Positions 4,568-11,418 of a stretch of DNA of 12,395 nt are shown here, piece after piece. The notes under the pieces were generated by a model. It searched no databases, was not told where the DNA came from, and saw nothing but the letters and a program-made list of their open reading frames with translations. Position 1 is the first letter of the stretch. Each line of letters opens with the position of its first letter. Origin of the DNA: JACPIL01 sp964362365 (GTDB lineage: Archaea > Nanobdellota > Nanobdellia > Woesearchaeales > GW2011-AR9); assembly GCA_964362365.1 (NCBI GenBank), contig CAYIEF010000033.1:1-12395 (forward strand), read 5' to 3'. The translations under genes and the position numbers were made by a program.

Positions 4568-7432
4568 CTAAACTACTGAAATCTTCGATAACACAAACTC
4601 TTTCAACTCCTGCGGCCAACCCTTTTCAATCTCCTCTTTATACTTCTTACAGTCATCAAACACCTCTTTCCGCATAGAACCATTGTCAATCAGCTTGATC
4701 AATTCCTCTTTCACATACACTGGTACGTGCTTCAAAGTCCAGACCTGTAATTTCAATTTCTCTTTATACCAGTCCTTCTCCTCTTCCTGCTTTTTCTGCA
4801 AGTCCTCCCAGAATGAAGAGTAGGAAAATTCTTCTCTTTTCTCTTTCAGAATATTTTTCCCTTCCTTCAAAGCAATTCGCGCCATGACCATCTCATGCAT
4901 ACGTTTCAGGAATTCTTGCTTGTCTTCAATCCTGATCACGTCGCTGTAACCACCAGCAATCAAACCAAAAGCAAAAGGACTTGGGATATCGGTATGAACT
5001 TCTACTACAGTTGTCCTTCCAGCAATGATCTCATCAATCACTTTCTGAGCATTAGGGTAATCCATTAAATCCTCCAATACTTCACGTCTTGCTTCTTTCA
5101 AAATGGGAAAATCATTGCTTATTCTCTTCACCGCATTAAACAAAATTTTACTGCCTATTTGCATTCTTCCAGCATTCTTAGTCTGGCCCATATACGAGCG
5201 TAAGATCATCAATGCTCTGGCAGCACAATGCCTGAATCTTCTACTTAAGACTTCACTTTTCTCGATAGCATTCTCTAACACCACCCGGAAATTTTCCTGT
5301 TTTAATGCTTCAAAGGCGCGCAGTGCATTAAAGTTCTGCTCTGCCGATAAATAGAATCCATTATCAGTAACTCCTATCTCTACATCCCGATGCTGTGACT
5401 TTCCAATAACATACGCCAATGCTCTGGACAAGCAATCATTTACTCTTCTGCCAAACAAAGTCTGAAAGATAACATACGTTCTTCCTCTATCCACATACGT
5501 TTCGATGACAATTTTTCGATCGGAAGGGATTTGGCTGTACTGATACTGTTCATAAAAATAACGATAAATGCTATACGCGGCCTTTTCATCAACATACAAA
5601 TGCTCATGCACAAACTGCAACATTTCCTGTTCTGGCTTCCCGGCTTGAAATCGTTCTTCCATCAATCTTCGGAAGCGGTTGATCTCCATTGCCAGATCGT
5701 AAGACAAAGGAAGCATTTCTGAAAACCAACTTGGCACGGTAGGAGGCCTATTGACAGAAGTGCTTACCTGCGCAGTCATGCCTCTGGAAAACTTAAACAT
5801 GTACACATTGCCACCAAGTACAAACACATCTCCAGGCCTAAGCCTTTCCAGAAATCCTTCATCGATCTTTCCTACCGGCTGTTCGCCAACTTTGACGGTA
5901 ATATAACTTTCTTCAGGGATCGTACCTATGTTAGTCATATAAATGATCCTAGCCATTTTCCCTTTCTTACCTACATTGCCGGTTTCCTGATCATACCAAA
6001 TTCTTCCATATACGTGACGCTCCTCCAGACTGACAAATTCTCCTGAAAGGTATCTGATCACTTCAAAGAAATCCTTCCATTCTAAATCCTTATAACAATA
6101 ACTCTTGGTGACCAGATGATACATCTCATGGATATTCATCACTTCATTGATAGCAATACCATAAATCTGCTGCGCTAGAACATCTAATGCATTGGTAGGG
6201 ATATGTACACGGTCAATCTTTTTTTCTATTGCCGATTTCAACAGCAGCGCACACTCCACTAAATCATCTCTGTCCATGACAATGATTCTAGCCTTGACCG
6301 TAGAATGCAGCTGGTGCCCTGCTCTCCCTGCTCTTTGCAGAAATCGCACCACTGATTTTGGACTTCCTAAACAGATAACCAAATCAACATATCCAATATC
6401 TATCCCCAATTCCAACGAGGTAGAAGAAACCACTACTTTCAAACTCCCATCTCGCAGCGCTTGTTCCGTAGAAAAACGCACTTCCTTGCTCAGGCTGCTG
6501 TGATGCGCAGCAACATTTTCGTGGTTATAGTGCTGCGGAAACATATCCTTCAAAGTATGGACAACTCGTTCTGTCGCTGATCGGGTATTCGTAAAAATCA
6601 GGGTAGTTTTATGTTCTTGAACCAATTCATTCATCAGATCGTACATCTTACGATGTTTAAGCATGTAATCAGATTCCACTAAGCTCTTCACCGGGCTGAG
6701 AACTTTCAGATCCATCTCTTTCAGGAAGCGGATGTCCACAATGCCACAATCACGATCTTTTCCGACCAGATAACCGGCAATCTCTTCCAACGGAGCGATG
6801 GTTGCGCTCAAGCCGACCCTGGTCATCCCTGGAGACAAGCGCTGCATTCGTTCCATGGTGATACTCATATGTACTCCTCTTTTATTCTCTGCTAAAGCAT
6901 GTATCTCATCTACGATCAGCCATTGCACCTGGGTTAGTTTCTCTTTGAATTTAGGAGAATTGATCATGATCGCTAAGGATTCCGGCGTAGTGATGAGAAT
7001 ATGCGGAGTCTTCTGCAGCATCTTCGACTTTTCAGCAGCAGTAGTATCACCGGTCCTGACTCTAATCCTGATTCCTAAATCCCTTCCCGCCAATTCATTT
7101 ATTTCCTGCAGGGGTCTGAGCAGGTTGACCTGTATGTCGTTACCTAATGCTTTCAGCGGCGAGACATAGATACAATACACTTTATCTTCCAAAATTTTTT
7201 TTTCTGAAGAATCCACTAATTCGTTGAGAATAGAAAGAAATGCCGTAAGCGTTTTTCCAGAACCAGTGGGAGCAGAGATGAGCACATTTTTCCTGGAATG
7301 GATTTCCATCACTCCATAGAGCTGCGGTAATGAAAAGTCTTTGAATTTGCTGAAGAACCATTTATTCAAAAGTGGGTGAAATATGGATTTAATATGTACA
7401 GGTTTGTAGGGTTCAGTTATGATAGTTATCAT
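4568..7432 (-). CDS. lhr: Lhr-family ATP-dependent superfamily 2 helicase
   Basis: This 954-residue protein unwinds nucleic acid using ATP; archaeal Lhr proteins act in DNA repair or replication-fork processing. Visible motifs are APTGSGKT (motif I, 54-61), TTPESL (motif Ib, 148-153), DEIH box (motif II, 175-178), LSAT (motif III, 208-211), the STSLELGIDIG block (337-347) and QRAGRAGH (motif VI, 366-373). A winged-helix region follows at about 405-465. The beta-rich Lhr core comes next, with GTIPEESYITV (503-513) and PSWFSEMLPLS (567-577), the latter being family-diagnostic. The C-terminus is helical and charged. The length suits a full Lhr core without the long bacterial extension. The ATG at 7432 is supported by the family N-terminus (HPLLNKWFFSKF...LPQLYG, 19-40). 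The nearest TATA box gives a leader of roughly 30 nt with no SD. Confidence 0.93.
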   Translation of the reverse strand: MITIITEPYKPVHIKSIFHPLLNKWFFSKFKDFSLPQLYGVMEIHSRKNVLISAPTGSGKTLTAFLSILNELVDSSEKKILEDKVYCIYVSPLKALGNDIQVNLLRPLQEINELAGRDLGIRIRVRTGDTTAAEKSKMLQKTPHILITTPESLAIMINSPKFKEKLTQVQWLIVDEIHALAENKRGVHMSITMERMQRLSPGMTRVGLSATIAPLEEIAGYLVGKDRDCGIVDIRFLKEMDLKVLSPVKSLVESDYMLKHRKMYDLMNELVQEHKTTLIFTNTRSATERVVHTLKDMFPQHYNHENVAAHHSSLSKEVRFSTEQALRDGSLKVVVSSTSLELGIDIGYVDLVICLGSPKSVVRFLQRAGRAGHQLHSTVKARIIVMDRDDLVECALLLKSAIEKKIDRVHIPTNALDVLAQQIYGIAINEVMNIHEMYHLVTKSYCYKDLEWKDFFEVIRYLSGEFVSLEERHVYGRIWYDQETGNVGKKGKMARIIYMTNIGTIPEESYITVKVGEQPVGKIDEGFLERLRPGDVFVLGGNVYMFKFSRGMTAQVSTSVNRPPTVPSWFSEMLPLSYDLAMEINRFRRLMEERFQAGKPEQEMLQFVHEHLYVDEKAAYSIYRYFYEQYQYSQIPSDRKIVIETYVDRGRTYVIFQTLFGRRVNDCLSRALAYVIGKSQHRDVEIGVTDNGFYLSAEQNFNALRAFEALKQENFRVVLENAIEKSEVLSRRFRHCAARALMILRSYMGQTKNAGRMQIGSKILFNAVKRISNDFPILKEARREVLEDLMDYPNAQKVIDEIIAGRTTVVEVHTDIPSPFAFGLIAGGYSDVIRIEDKQEFLKRMHEMVMARIALKEGKNILKEKREEFSYSSFWEDLQKKQEEEKDWYKEKLKLQVWTLKHVPVYVKEELIKLIDNGSMRKEVFDDCKKYKEEIEKGWPQELKEFVLSKISVV

Positions 7433-7485
7433 GATGTTTATCGAATAGAAAAAAAATTATCGATTCTAAACTGCATTCTAAAGAT

Positions 7486-7496
7486 TATTTATAAGA
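7486..7496 (-). promoter_or_regulatory. TATA-like box for the lhr gene
   Basis: The minus strand reads ttataaataat about 59 nt upstream of the lhr ATG, predicting a start near 7464 and a leader of about 30 nt. It sits immediately after the stop of the preceding operon, so lhr can be transcribed independently. Confidence 0.45.
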
Positions 7497-7518
7497 ATTA
7501 CGCTCTATTTTGTGAAAG

Positions 7519-7704
7519 TCAGCGGTTCCTCTTCCGTGTAAACTGCTTCACCTCATTTGGATCAACATTTCCATTCAAACGCATAACGAAGACCGCATCT
7601 CCTTTTTCTTCTAATACTTTATCAGGATCTACATTAAATTCATACGTTCGCCGTTCAGGCGCATTCCCTAACAGTTCTGTAAGCGTTGGTTTTTTCTTTG
7701 CCAT
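7519..7704 (-). CDS. Small hypothetical protein, last gene of the NTase operon
   Basis: This 61-residue protein is not recognised. It runs MAKKKPTLTELLGNAPERRT, then a likely beta-hairpin (YEFNVDPDK..., DAVFVMRLNGNVDP) and a basic tail (FTRKRNR). The ATG at 7704-7702 shares its A with the TAA stop of the upstream gene (TAATG), a typical translational-coupling overlap. An in-frame GTG at 7716 would add four residues but is less likely. The basic ends suggest a nucleic-acid-binding or assembly role, with no direct evidence. There is no separate promoter, so it depends on the operon promoter at 10130. Confidence 0.6.
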   Translation of the reverse strand: MAKKKPTLTELLGNAPERRTYEFNVDPDKVLEEKGDAVFVMRLNGNVDPNEVKQFTRKRNR

Positions 7705-8186
7705 TATAACCACCACACGCCTCGATTTCTTTCCTTCTTTGCTTTTTGTAGTTCTGCCAAAATTTTGAAGAGAGGATCAAACTCTTCAGGATTATCTATC
7801 GGTGCGGTGTAGAACCTTTCTTTATGATATAAAACATGCGGAGCAACAGAATTATCCAGATCCCGGAATCGCATGCCTCGTTCGGTATGCTTCCATTGTC
7901 TGGCGCCAATTTGATACACTTTTGTCCAAGGATCAAATAAAACAATTTCATCGTTAGTCCATTCTTCTACTTCATTTCCAAAAGATAGATAAATTCCGTT
8001 ATGTAAGCCTTTGTTTAGGGGGGAATCATTTAATTTTGTAAATAAAAATCTAGTAAAATTACCAGCAACCAGGCAGCCCCTTTCCTCTCTTCGAGGATCA
8101 TTTTCTGTACTCAGAAAATACAATCGTGAACTGCTATTATACCGCCATCGTTCCGTAGTTATCTCGCTTTCAGTAAACTCAACCAT
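7704..8186 (-). CDS. Hypothetical protein, second gene of the NTase operon
   Basis: This 160-residue protein is not recognised. It is rich in aromatic and charged residues (ERWRYNSSSRLYFLSTENDP, WTNDEIVLFDPWTKVYQIGARQW) and looks mainly beta-structured in its first 120 residues. The C-terminus is helical and basic (FDPLFKILAELQKAKKERNR, ending GVWWL). It has one Cys and no signal peptide or membrane segment. A strong SD (8193-8200) sits at good distance from the ATG, unlike most genes in the window. It begins 22 nt after the stop of the nucleotidyltransferase gene and overlaps the next gene by one base, so the three genes form one transcription unit. A functional link to the nucleotidyltransferase protein is inferred from position only. 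Confidence 0.7.
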   Translation of the reverse strand: MVEFTESEITTERWRYNSSSRLYFLSTENDPRREERGCLVAGNFTRFLFTKLNDSPLNKGLHNGIYLSFGNEVEEWTNDEIVLFDPWTKVYQIGARQWKHTERGMRFRDLDNSVAPHVLYHKERFYTAPIDNPEEFDPLFKILAELQKAKKERNRGVWWL

Positions 8187-8192
8187 TTTTCT

Positions 8193-8200
8193 CTCCTCCT
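8193..8200 (-). promoter_or_regulatory. Strong Shine-Dalgarno of the 160-residue gene
   Basis: The minus strand reads AGGAGGAG, ending 6 nt before the ATG at 8186. It fixes this start and shows that this operon uses SD-led initiation. Confidence 0.75.
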
Positions 8201-8208
8201 AATCTCAT

Positions 8209-10089
8209 TCAATACTGCAGCAATACTTCCACATCTCTGCCAAAGATTCCTTTCAGGCTTTCAAATAATGGTTCCTTAACAAATACTCTCTTCGGGAATT
8301 TTGCTTTAGCTAATTCTTTTTCAAATTCTTCCAAACTGCTTTTCTCTAAGGGCGCCAAACCCCCGTCTTCCCTGATGGCTGCTTTCTCGATTTGCTGCTC
8401 TTTCGCGTCAAGGTCGTGAATCACAAAAGCGATCGTATCCAATAAAATTACTTCCCCAAACTTCTCGCCGTGCTTTACCCGAACGCGCGCCCGTTCCATT
8501 TCCTGCCCGCGCTTGCGCTGCATGTATTCTACTAAAAACTTAAACAAGCCTGAACTTCCCTTGCGCGCTTTCTCAATATCTGTTTTAGTCAGCTTCTTCT
8601 GATCATGCTTGTGCTTTGCTTCGATGATCTCATTCAAGTCTCGCAAATATCTGGCCGGGATTTTTCCAGTAGAGATCAATTCGTCTTCAAACAATTTTAT
8701 CAGCTGCGCGTCCTGCGCTTTTTCCACGCCTTCCAGTTTCAGCACGTCTCTGATGATAGTCATGACTTCGTCATAGAGCATAGTAATGCTTCGTTCATCA
8801 TGTTTGGTTTCGATTTCAGTAAATAATTCTTTAATTCGCTTCAGAAACTTTTCTGCATCGTCGATGAGCTTGTCTAATTCCGTTCCGGTCAATTCTTTTT
8901 TGTCGCCGTGCTCGATTTTCTTACGAATATCTACGTTGTTGCGTAGAATCTTAACATATTCTGGTTCCAGCATCTTTTCTTTCTTGACAAAAATCTCTTC
9001 CAGTACGTCAGGAGTTTCCCTCGGCGTAGGCGGCGGCAAGCCGTATAACATGATCGCTGCCTGCGAAGGAGTTAGGATCGCATAGTACGTATCTTCCATG
9101 CCCATTTCTTTTAAGCGTCCTTTCACTCGGTTGATGCTCTGCTCCCCCGTGCTCATAAATAAGTCAATTGCTTCCCGGCTTGGTTTAATGCGGCCCATCC
9201 TCAGTAATTGCTTCCAGGGCATGAAAATGCCGCGGTCGTAGAATGGCACGCCATCCCTTAACAGTGTAAAGATAATTGGATTTGCTTCTTTTAATGATTC
9301 CCAAAAATCAGTCAGAATATAGACTTGGATATTTAATTTATTTTTGATACCGGTCATATCACCTGCTTCCGCTCCCATGCCGATGATGATCGCTCGCAGT
9401 TTGTCTTTTAACTCGATCCTGCTCATCTTCTTAACGTCAGTATCATCAATGACGATCCAGACATCAATATCCGAGGTAGGGGTTGCCTTTCCTTGGGTCA
9501 AAGAACCAGCCAGGACATAACTGAGAATATATTTCTCAAACTTTTTGATGACCATGCTTTTATGGATCTCCGCAATCTTGATCGCGGCCAGCATTCCGGT
9601 ATCATGCAACGGCGCGCTCATGGAGATAAGCCGGTTTAAATCATATTTAGCGTCGTAACAATTCTGCCAGATGTCGGTAAGTAGAGCGCACTGCGGAGTG
9701 ATATCTTTATCTGCCTCTCCCCCTATCTGCTTCACTGCGGATGAGAATTTGTTGAATAACTCTTCCTTAGTCATCTTTTGGGAAGTAGTATCATCAACTA
9801 CCACCATAACTTGGATTTTGTTTTCGTCGCCTTCTTTTTTTTCTTGCTTCTGCTCTCCTTCTTTAGGAGTTTCTCCTTCTTTTTGGGGTTTTTCGGGGGG
9901 TAGAAGAGCGATCCCCACAATATAATCTCCGAATTTTTCCAGAACTTTATCCTTAAATTTGTCTAACTTGTCTTTTATCGCTTTGAGTTTCTTTTCCATT
10001 TCCGGAGGGATGGCCGGCATATTTGGCGGTAATAGTAAGCCTTGTTCAACGGTCTTAATTTCCTTAGGTTGTTTTGATTTCTTAGCCAT
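8209..10089 (-). CDS. Duplicated nucleotidyltransferase / HEPN-like fusion protein
   Basis: This 626-residue protein has two copies of a pol-beta-type nucleotidyltransferase fold. Copy 2 (181-300) keeps the signature GS (195-196) and SDIDV (206-210). Copy 1 (45-172) aligns with it at VVVDDTTSQKM/IVIDDTDVKKM, LLTDIW/ILTDFW and APLHDTGML/VPFYDRGIF. In copy 1 the catalytic loop is replaced by a Pro/Glu/Lys/Gly-rich insert (64-90), so it is probably inactive. The position where a third carboxylate is usual appears to be Gln in both copies (Q133, Q255). Residues 335-425 and 438-523 look like two related helical, HEPN-like segments; the first has R389-x4-H394, resembling the HEPN RNase motif. The final 90 residues are a separate unrecognised domain. 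NTase-HEPN pairings occur in MNT-HEPN toxin-antitoxin systems, but this large fusion may be a broader archaeal family. The start has a strong SD. Confidence 0.75.
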   Translation of the reverse strand: MAKKSKQPKEIKTVEQGLLLPPNMPAIPPEMEKKLKAIKDKLDKFKDKVLEKFGDYIVGIALLPPEKPQKEGETPKEGEQKQEKKEGDENKIQVMVVVDDTTSQKMTKEELFNKFSSAVKQIGGEADKDITPQCALLTDIWQNCYDAKYDLNRLISMSAPLHDTGMLAAIKIAEIHKSMVIKKFEKYILSYVLAGSLTQGKATPTSDIDVWIVIDDTDVKKMSRIELKDKLRAIIIGMGAEAGDMTGIKNKLNIQVYILTDFWESLKEANPIIFTLLRDGVPFYDRGIFMPWKQLLRMGRIKPSREAIDLFMSTGEQSINRVKGRLKEMGMEDTYYAILTPSQAAIMLYGLPPPTPRETPDVLEEIFVKKEKMLEPEYVKILRNNVDIRKKIEHGDKKELTGTELDKLIDDAEKFLKRIKELFTEIETKHDERSITMLYDEVMTIIRDVLKLEGVEKAQDAQLIKLFEDELISTGKIPARYLRDLNEIIEAKHKHDQKKLTKTDIEKARKGSSGLFKFLVEYMQRKRGQEMERARVRVKHGEKFGEVILLDTIAFVIHDLDAKEQQIEKAAIREDGGLAPLEKSSLEEFEKELAKAKFPKRVFVKEPLFESLKGIFGRDVEVLLQY

Positions 10090-10098
10090 TATTTATTT

Positions 10099-10106
10099 CC
10101 TCCTGA
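10099..10106 (-). promoter_or_regulatory. Strong Shine-Dalgarno of the nucleotidyltransferase gene
   Basis: The minus strand reads TCAGGAGG, ending 9 nt before the ATG at 10089. Together with the TATA box it defines a short SD-containing leader of about 20 nt. Confidence 0.75.
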
Positions 10107-10129
10107 GACAAATAGATAGTGATTTTAAT

Positions 10130-10143
10130 CTATATTTTAAAAG
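10130..10143 (-). promoter_or_regulatory. TATA box for the nucleotidyltransferase operon
   Basis: The minus strand reads cttttaaaatatag, centred about 48 nt upstream of the ATG. Initiation about 26 nt downstream leaves room for the SD in the leader. Confidence 0.5.
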
Positions 10144-10207
10144 CTTGTATTTATTTCTTTCTAATAGGAAGCATGTTTTCAGGGGATGAGCTTTTCCCAG
10201 CGTAACC

Positions 10208-10216
10208 TTTATAAAT
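10208..10216 (+). promoter_or_regulatory. TATA box for secE-spt5
   Basis: The element tttataaat is centred about 27 nt upstream of the secE ATG at 10239, predicting leaderless initiation on that codon. Confidence 0.6.
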
Positions 10217-10238
10217 CTAACCCTTGTTTTTCTTACCC

Positions 10239-10427
10239 ATGGAAGTACAGGACACTAAGGCGCAGAAAGTAAAAAGATTTATAAAAGAAGCCATGCGTGT
10301 GCTTCGAATCACTAAAAAACCCTCTAAAGAGGAGTATAAAAGCATCGTCAAAGTGACCAGCTTGGGCATCGCGGTTATTGGCGCCTTAGGCTTCATCATC
10401 TTCCTGGGAAAACAGCTTTTATTTTAA
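10239..10427 (+). CDS. secE: Preprotein translocase subunit SecE (Sec61-gamma)
   Basis: This 62-residue tail-anchored subunit clamps SecY in the Sec translocation channel of the cytoplasmic membrane. Residues 8-33 form the amphipathic cytoplasmic helix (AQKVKRFIKEAMRVLRITKK), followed by the conserved PSKEEY turn. A single membrane helix at about 38-58 (KVTSLGIAVIGALGFIIFLG) ends the protein. The length is normal for archaeal SecE. An in-frame TTG at 10224 would lengthen it, but the TATA box 27 nt upstream of the ATG at 10239 supports the ATG. The gene is followed 2 nt later by spt5, the conserved archaeal secE-spt5 arrangement, which confirms identity. Confidence 0.9.
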   Translation: MEVQDTKAQKVKRFIKEAMRVLRITKKPSKEEYKSIVKVTSLGIAVIGALGFIIFLGKQLLF

Positions 10428-10429
10428 CC

Positions 10430-10909
10430 ATGTCAACGCAAATATACGGATTAAGGACAGCAGCAAACAGAGAAGACCAAGTAGTAGATTATCTCATCTC
10501 TAAGCTGCAAAAACAGCCAAATTTAGGTATTCTTGCAGTTATCAGGCCGCATGGCATGCGAGGATATATTTTCGTTGAAGCAACTTCTAAAGGTGACGCA
10601 GAAGCTACCTTGCAAGGCGTCCCTTACGCTCGCGGTTTGTTGCCAAGTGAAATTCCGTATCCTGAAATTGAACATATGTTAGAACAAGTCAAGATCGAGA
10701 TGAACATCCGCAAGAATGACATTGTAGAAATCATTTCCGGCCCCTTCAAGCGAGAAAACGCTAAAGTCATCAGGATCAACAAACAGAAAGAAGAAATTGT
10801 GGTAGAATTATTGGAAGCAGCCGTGCCTATCCCTATTACAGTTAAGATGGATGCAGTGAAAGTTATCAGGCGTGAAGAAGACGCTGCTGAAGATAAAGAC
10901 GAAGAGTAA
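10430..10909 (+). CDS. spt5: Transcription elongation factor Spt5 (NusG family)
   Basis: This 159-residue protein binds the RNA polymerase clamp, with Spt4 as partner, and promotes processive elongation. Residues 3-85 are the NGN domain (IYGLRTAANREDQVVDYLIS at the start, HGMRGYIFVEA at 41-51, VPYARGLLP at 64-72). Residues 95-128 are a KOW domain (KNDIVEIISGPFKRENAKVI...). An acidic tail (REEDAAEDKDEE) completes the protein. Domain order and length match archaeal Spt5. It is co-transcribed with secE, with only 2 nt between them and no SD. In many archaea rpl11 follows, but here the next gene is the convergent rps10. Confidence 0.93.
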   Translation: MSTQIYGLRTAANREDQVVDYLISKLQKQPNLGILAVIRPHGMRGYIFVEATSKGDAEATLQGVPYARGLLPSEIPYPEIEHMLEQVKIEMNIRKNDIVEIISGPFKRENAKVIRINKQKEEIVVELLEAAVPIPITVKMDAVKVIRREEDAAEDKDEE

Positions 10910-10941
10910 AAACTTATTCTTAATTGCTTTAAATTTTAATT

Positions 10942-10990
10942 GACATCCTCCCACGCCCTAAAGGACCAAAGGGCCGGCTCTTTCTGCTTT
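10942..10990 (+). repeat. Possible decayed IS200/IS605-type terminal hairpin or terminator
   Basis: The stretch begins gacatcctcccacgcccta and contains a 5-bp stem, GCCCT (10955-10959) with AGGGC (10970-10974), followed by a pyrimidine-rich run. It resembles, from memory, the 'gacatcctcccCGCCCTgaAGGGCGggg...ctgctt' sequence common at the tnpB end of IS200/IS605 elements, with the hairpin interrupted. No transposase gene is nearby. It may now serve as a terminator for spt5. Confidence 0.35.
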
Positions 10991-11008
10991 TTCTTTGCAT
11001 AATAAAAA

Positions 11009-11323
11009 CTAAGCATCAACCATCTCGATCTCAATATTCAATCCTTCCGGAATAGGCACCCTCATCACTAATCGTAGAGTTCTTTCATCGGCAGCTAAAT
11101 CAATCATGCGCTTGTGAACCCGCATTTCATACCTTTCCCAAGTAGCTTTCCCTTCGCCGCAGGGAGATTTTCTAGTAGCAATTTTCAGCTTTTTAGTAGG
11201 CAAGGGAATAGGACCATACAATTTTACTCCAGTTTTATCAGAAATATCCTTGATATCAAAACACACTTTATTCAAGCGATCTATATCCGTACTGGCTAAT
11301 TTGATTCTGGCTCGTTGGGTCAT
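11009..11323 (-). CDS. rps10: 30S ribosomal protein S10 (uS10)
   Basis: This 104-residue small-subunit ribosomal protein of the head domain has archaeal/eukaryal-type signatures: RARIKLASTDIDRLNKVCFD at the N-terminus, TGVKLYGPIPLPTKKL (31-46), the conserved loop ATRKSPCGEG (49-58) and YEMRVHKRMIDLAADERTLR (65-84). The length is standard. It follows the EF-1 alpha gene on the same strand, the usual archaeal tuf-rps10 order. The 95-nt spacer contains a U-rich tract and an 11-bp inverted repeat ending 12 nt before the ATG, so rps10 may have its own promoter or control. No SD precedes the ATG. Confidence 0.95.
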   Translation of the reverse strand: MTQRARIKLASTDIDRLNKVCFDIKDISDKTGVKLYGPIPLPTKKLKIATRKSPCGEGKATWERYEMRVHKRMIDLAADERTLRLVMRVPIPEGLNIEIEMVDA

Positions 11324-11335
11324 AGTGTTGTGCTA

Positions 11336-11362
11336 CACGATAAACATAGCCTGTTTACCGTG
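11336..11362 (-). promoter_or_regulatory. Inverted repeat in front of rps10
   Basis: On the minus strand, arms CACGGTAAACA and TGTTTATCGTG flank a 5-nt loop (11347-11351). The RNA would form an 11-bp stem with one G-U pair. It ends 12 nt before the rps10 ATG and overlaps a weak TATA-like tatgttta about 23 nt upstream, so it could be an operator or an mRNA hairpin. Confidence 0.6.
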
Positions 11363-11400
11363 CTTAATTTTTTTTGTTGATTTGTTGAATTGAAAAGATG

Positions 11401-11418
11401 TTAAAATAAAAAACAAAA
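11401..11418 (-). terminator. U-rich terminator after the EF-1 alpha gene
   Basis: Immediately after the stop codon the minus strand reads ttttgttttttattttaa. Archaeal RNA polymerase terminates intrinsically on such T-rich tracts without needing a hairpin, so part or all of EF-1 alpha transcription may end here. Confidence 0.55.

Noticed and set aside
6798..7169. 123-codon plus-strand ORF
   Set aside because: It is fully antisense to the conserved helicase motifs of lhr; its hydrophobic Ser/Cys-rich translation is a typical shadow.
7433..7476. Short ATG-started reading frame of about 12 codons in the lhr leader as an upstream regulatory ORF
   Set aside because: Its ATG at 7476 lies upstream of the transcription start predicted from the TATA box, so it is probably not in the mRNA.
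7705..7716. GTG start for the 61-residue gene
   Set aside because: The ATG at 7704 forms a TAATG overlap with the upstream stop and gives a sensible basic N-terminus.
7376..7768. 130-codon plus-strand ORF across the lhr promoter region
   Set aside because: It overlaps the 5' end of lhr, the promoter and the small NTase-operon genes, has low-complexity Ser/Phe-rich sequence, and has no promoter of its own.
10224..10238. TTG start extending SecE by five residues
   Set aside because: The TATA box lies about 27 nt before the ATG at 10239, which gives a normal-length SecE; the TTG would lie upstream of the expected transcript start.
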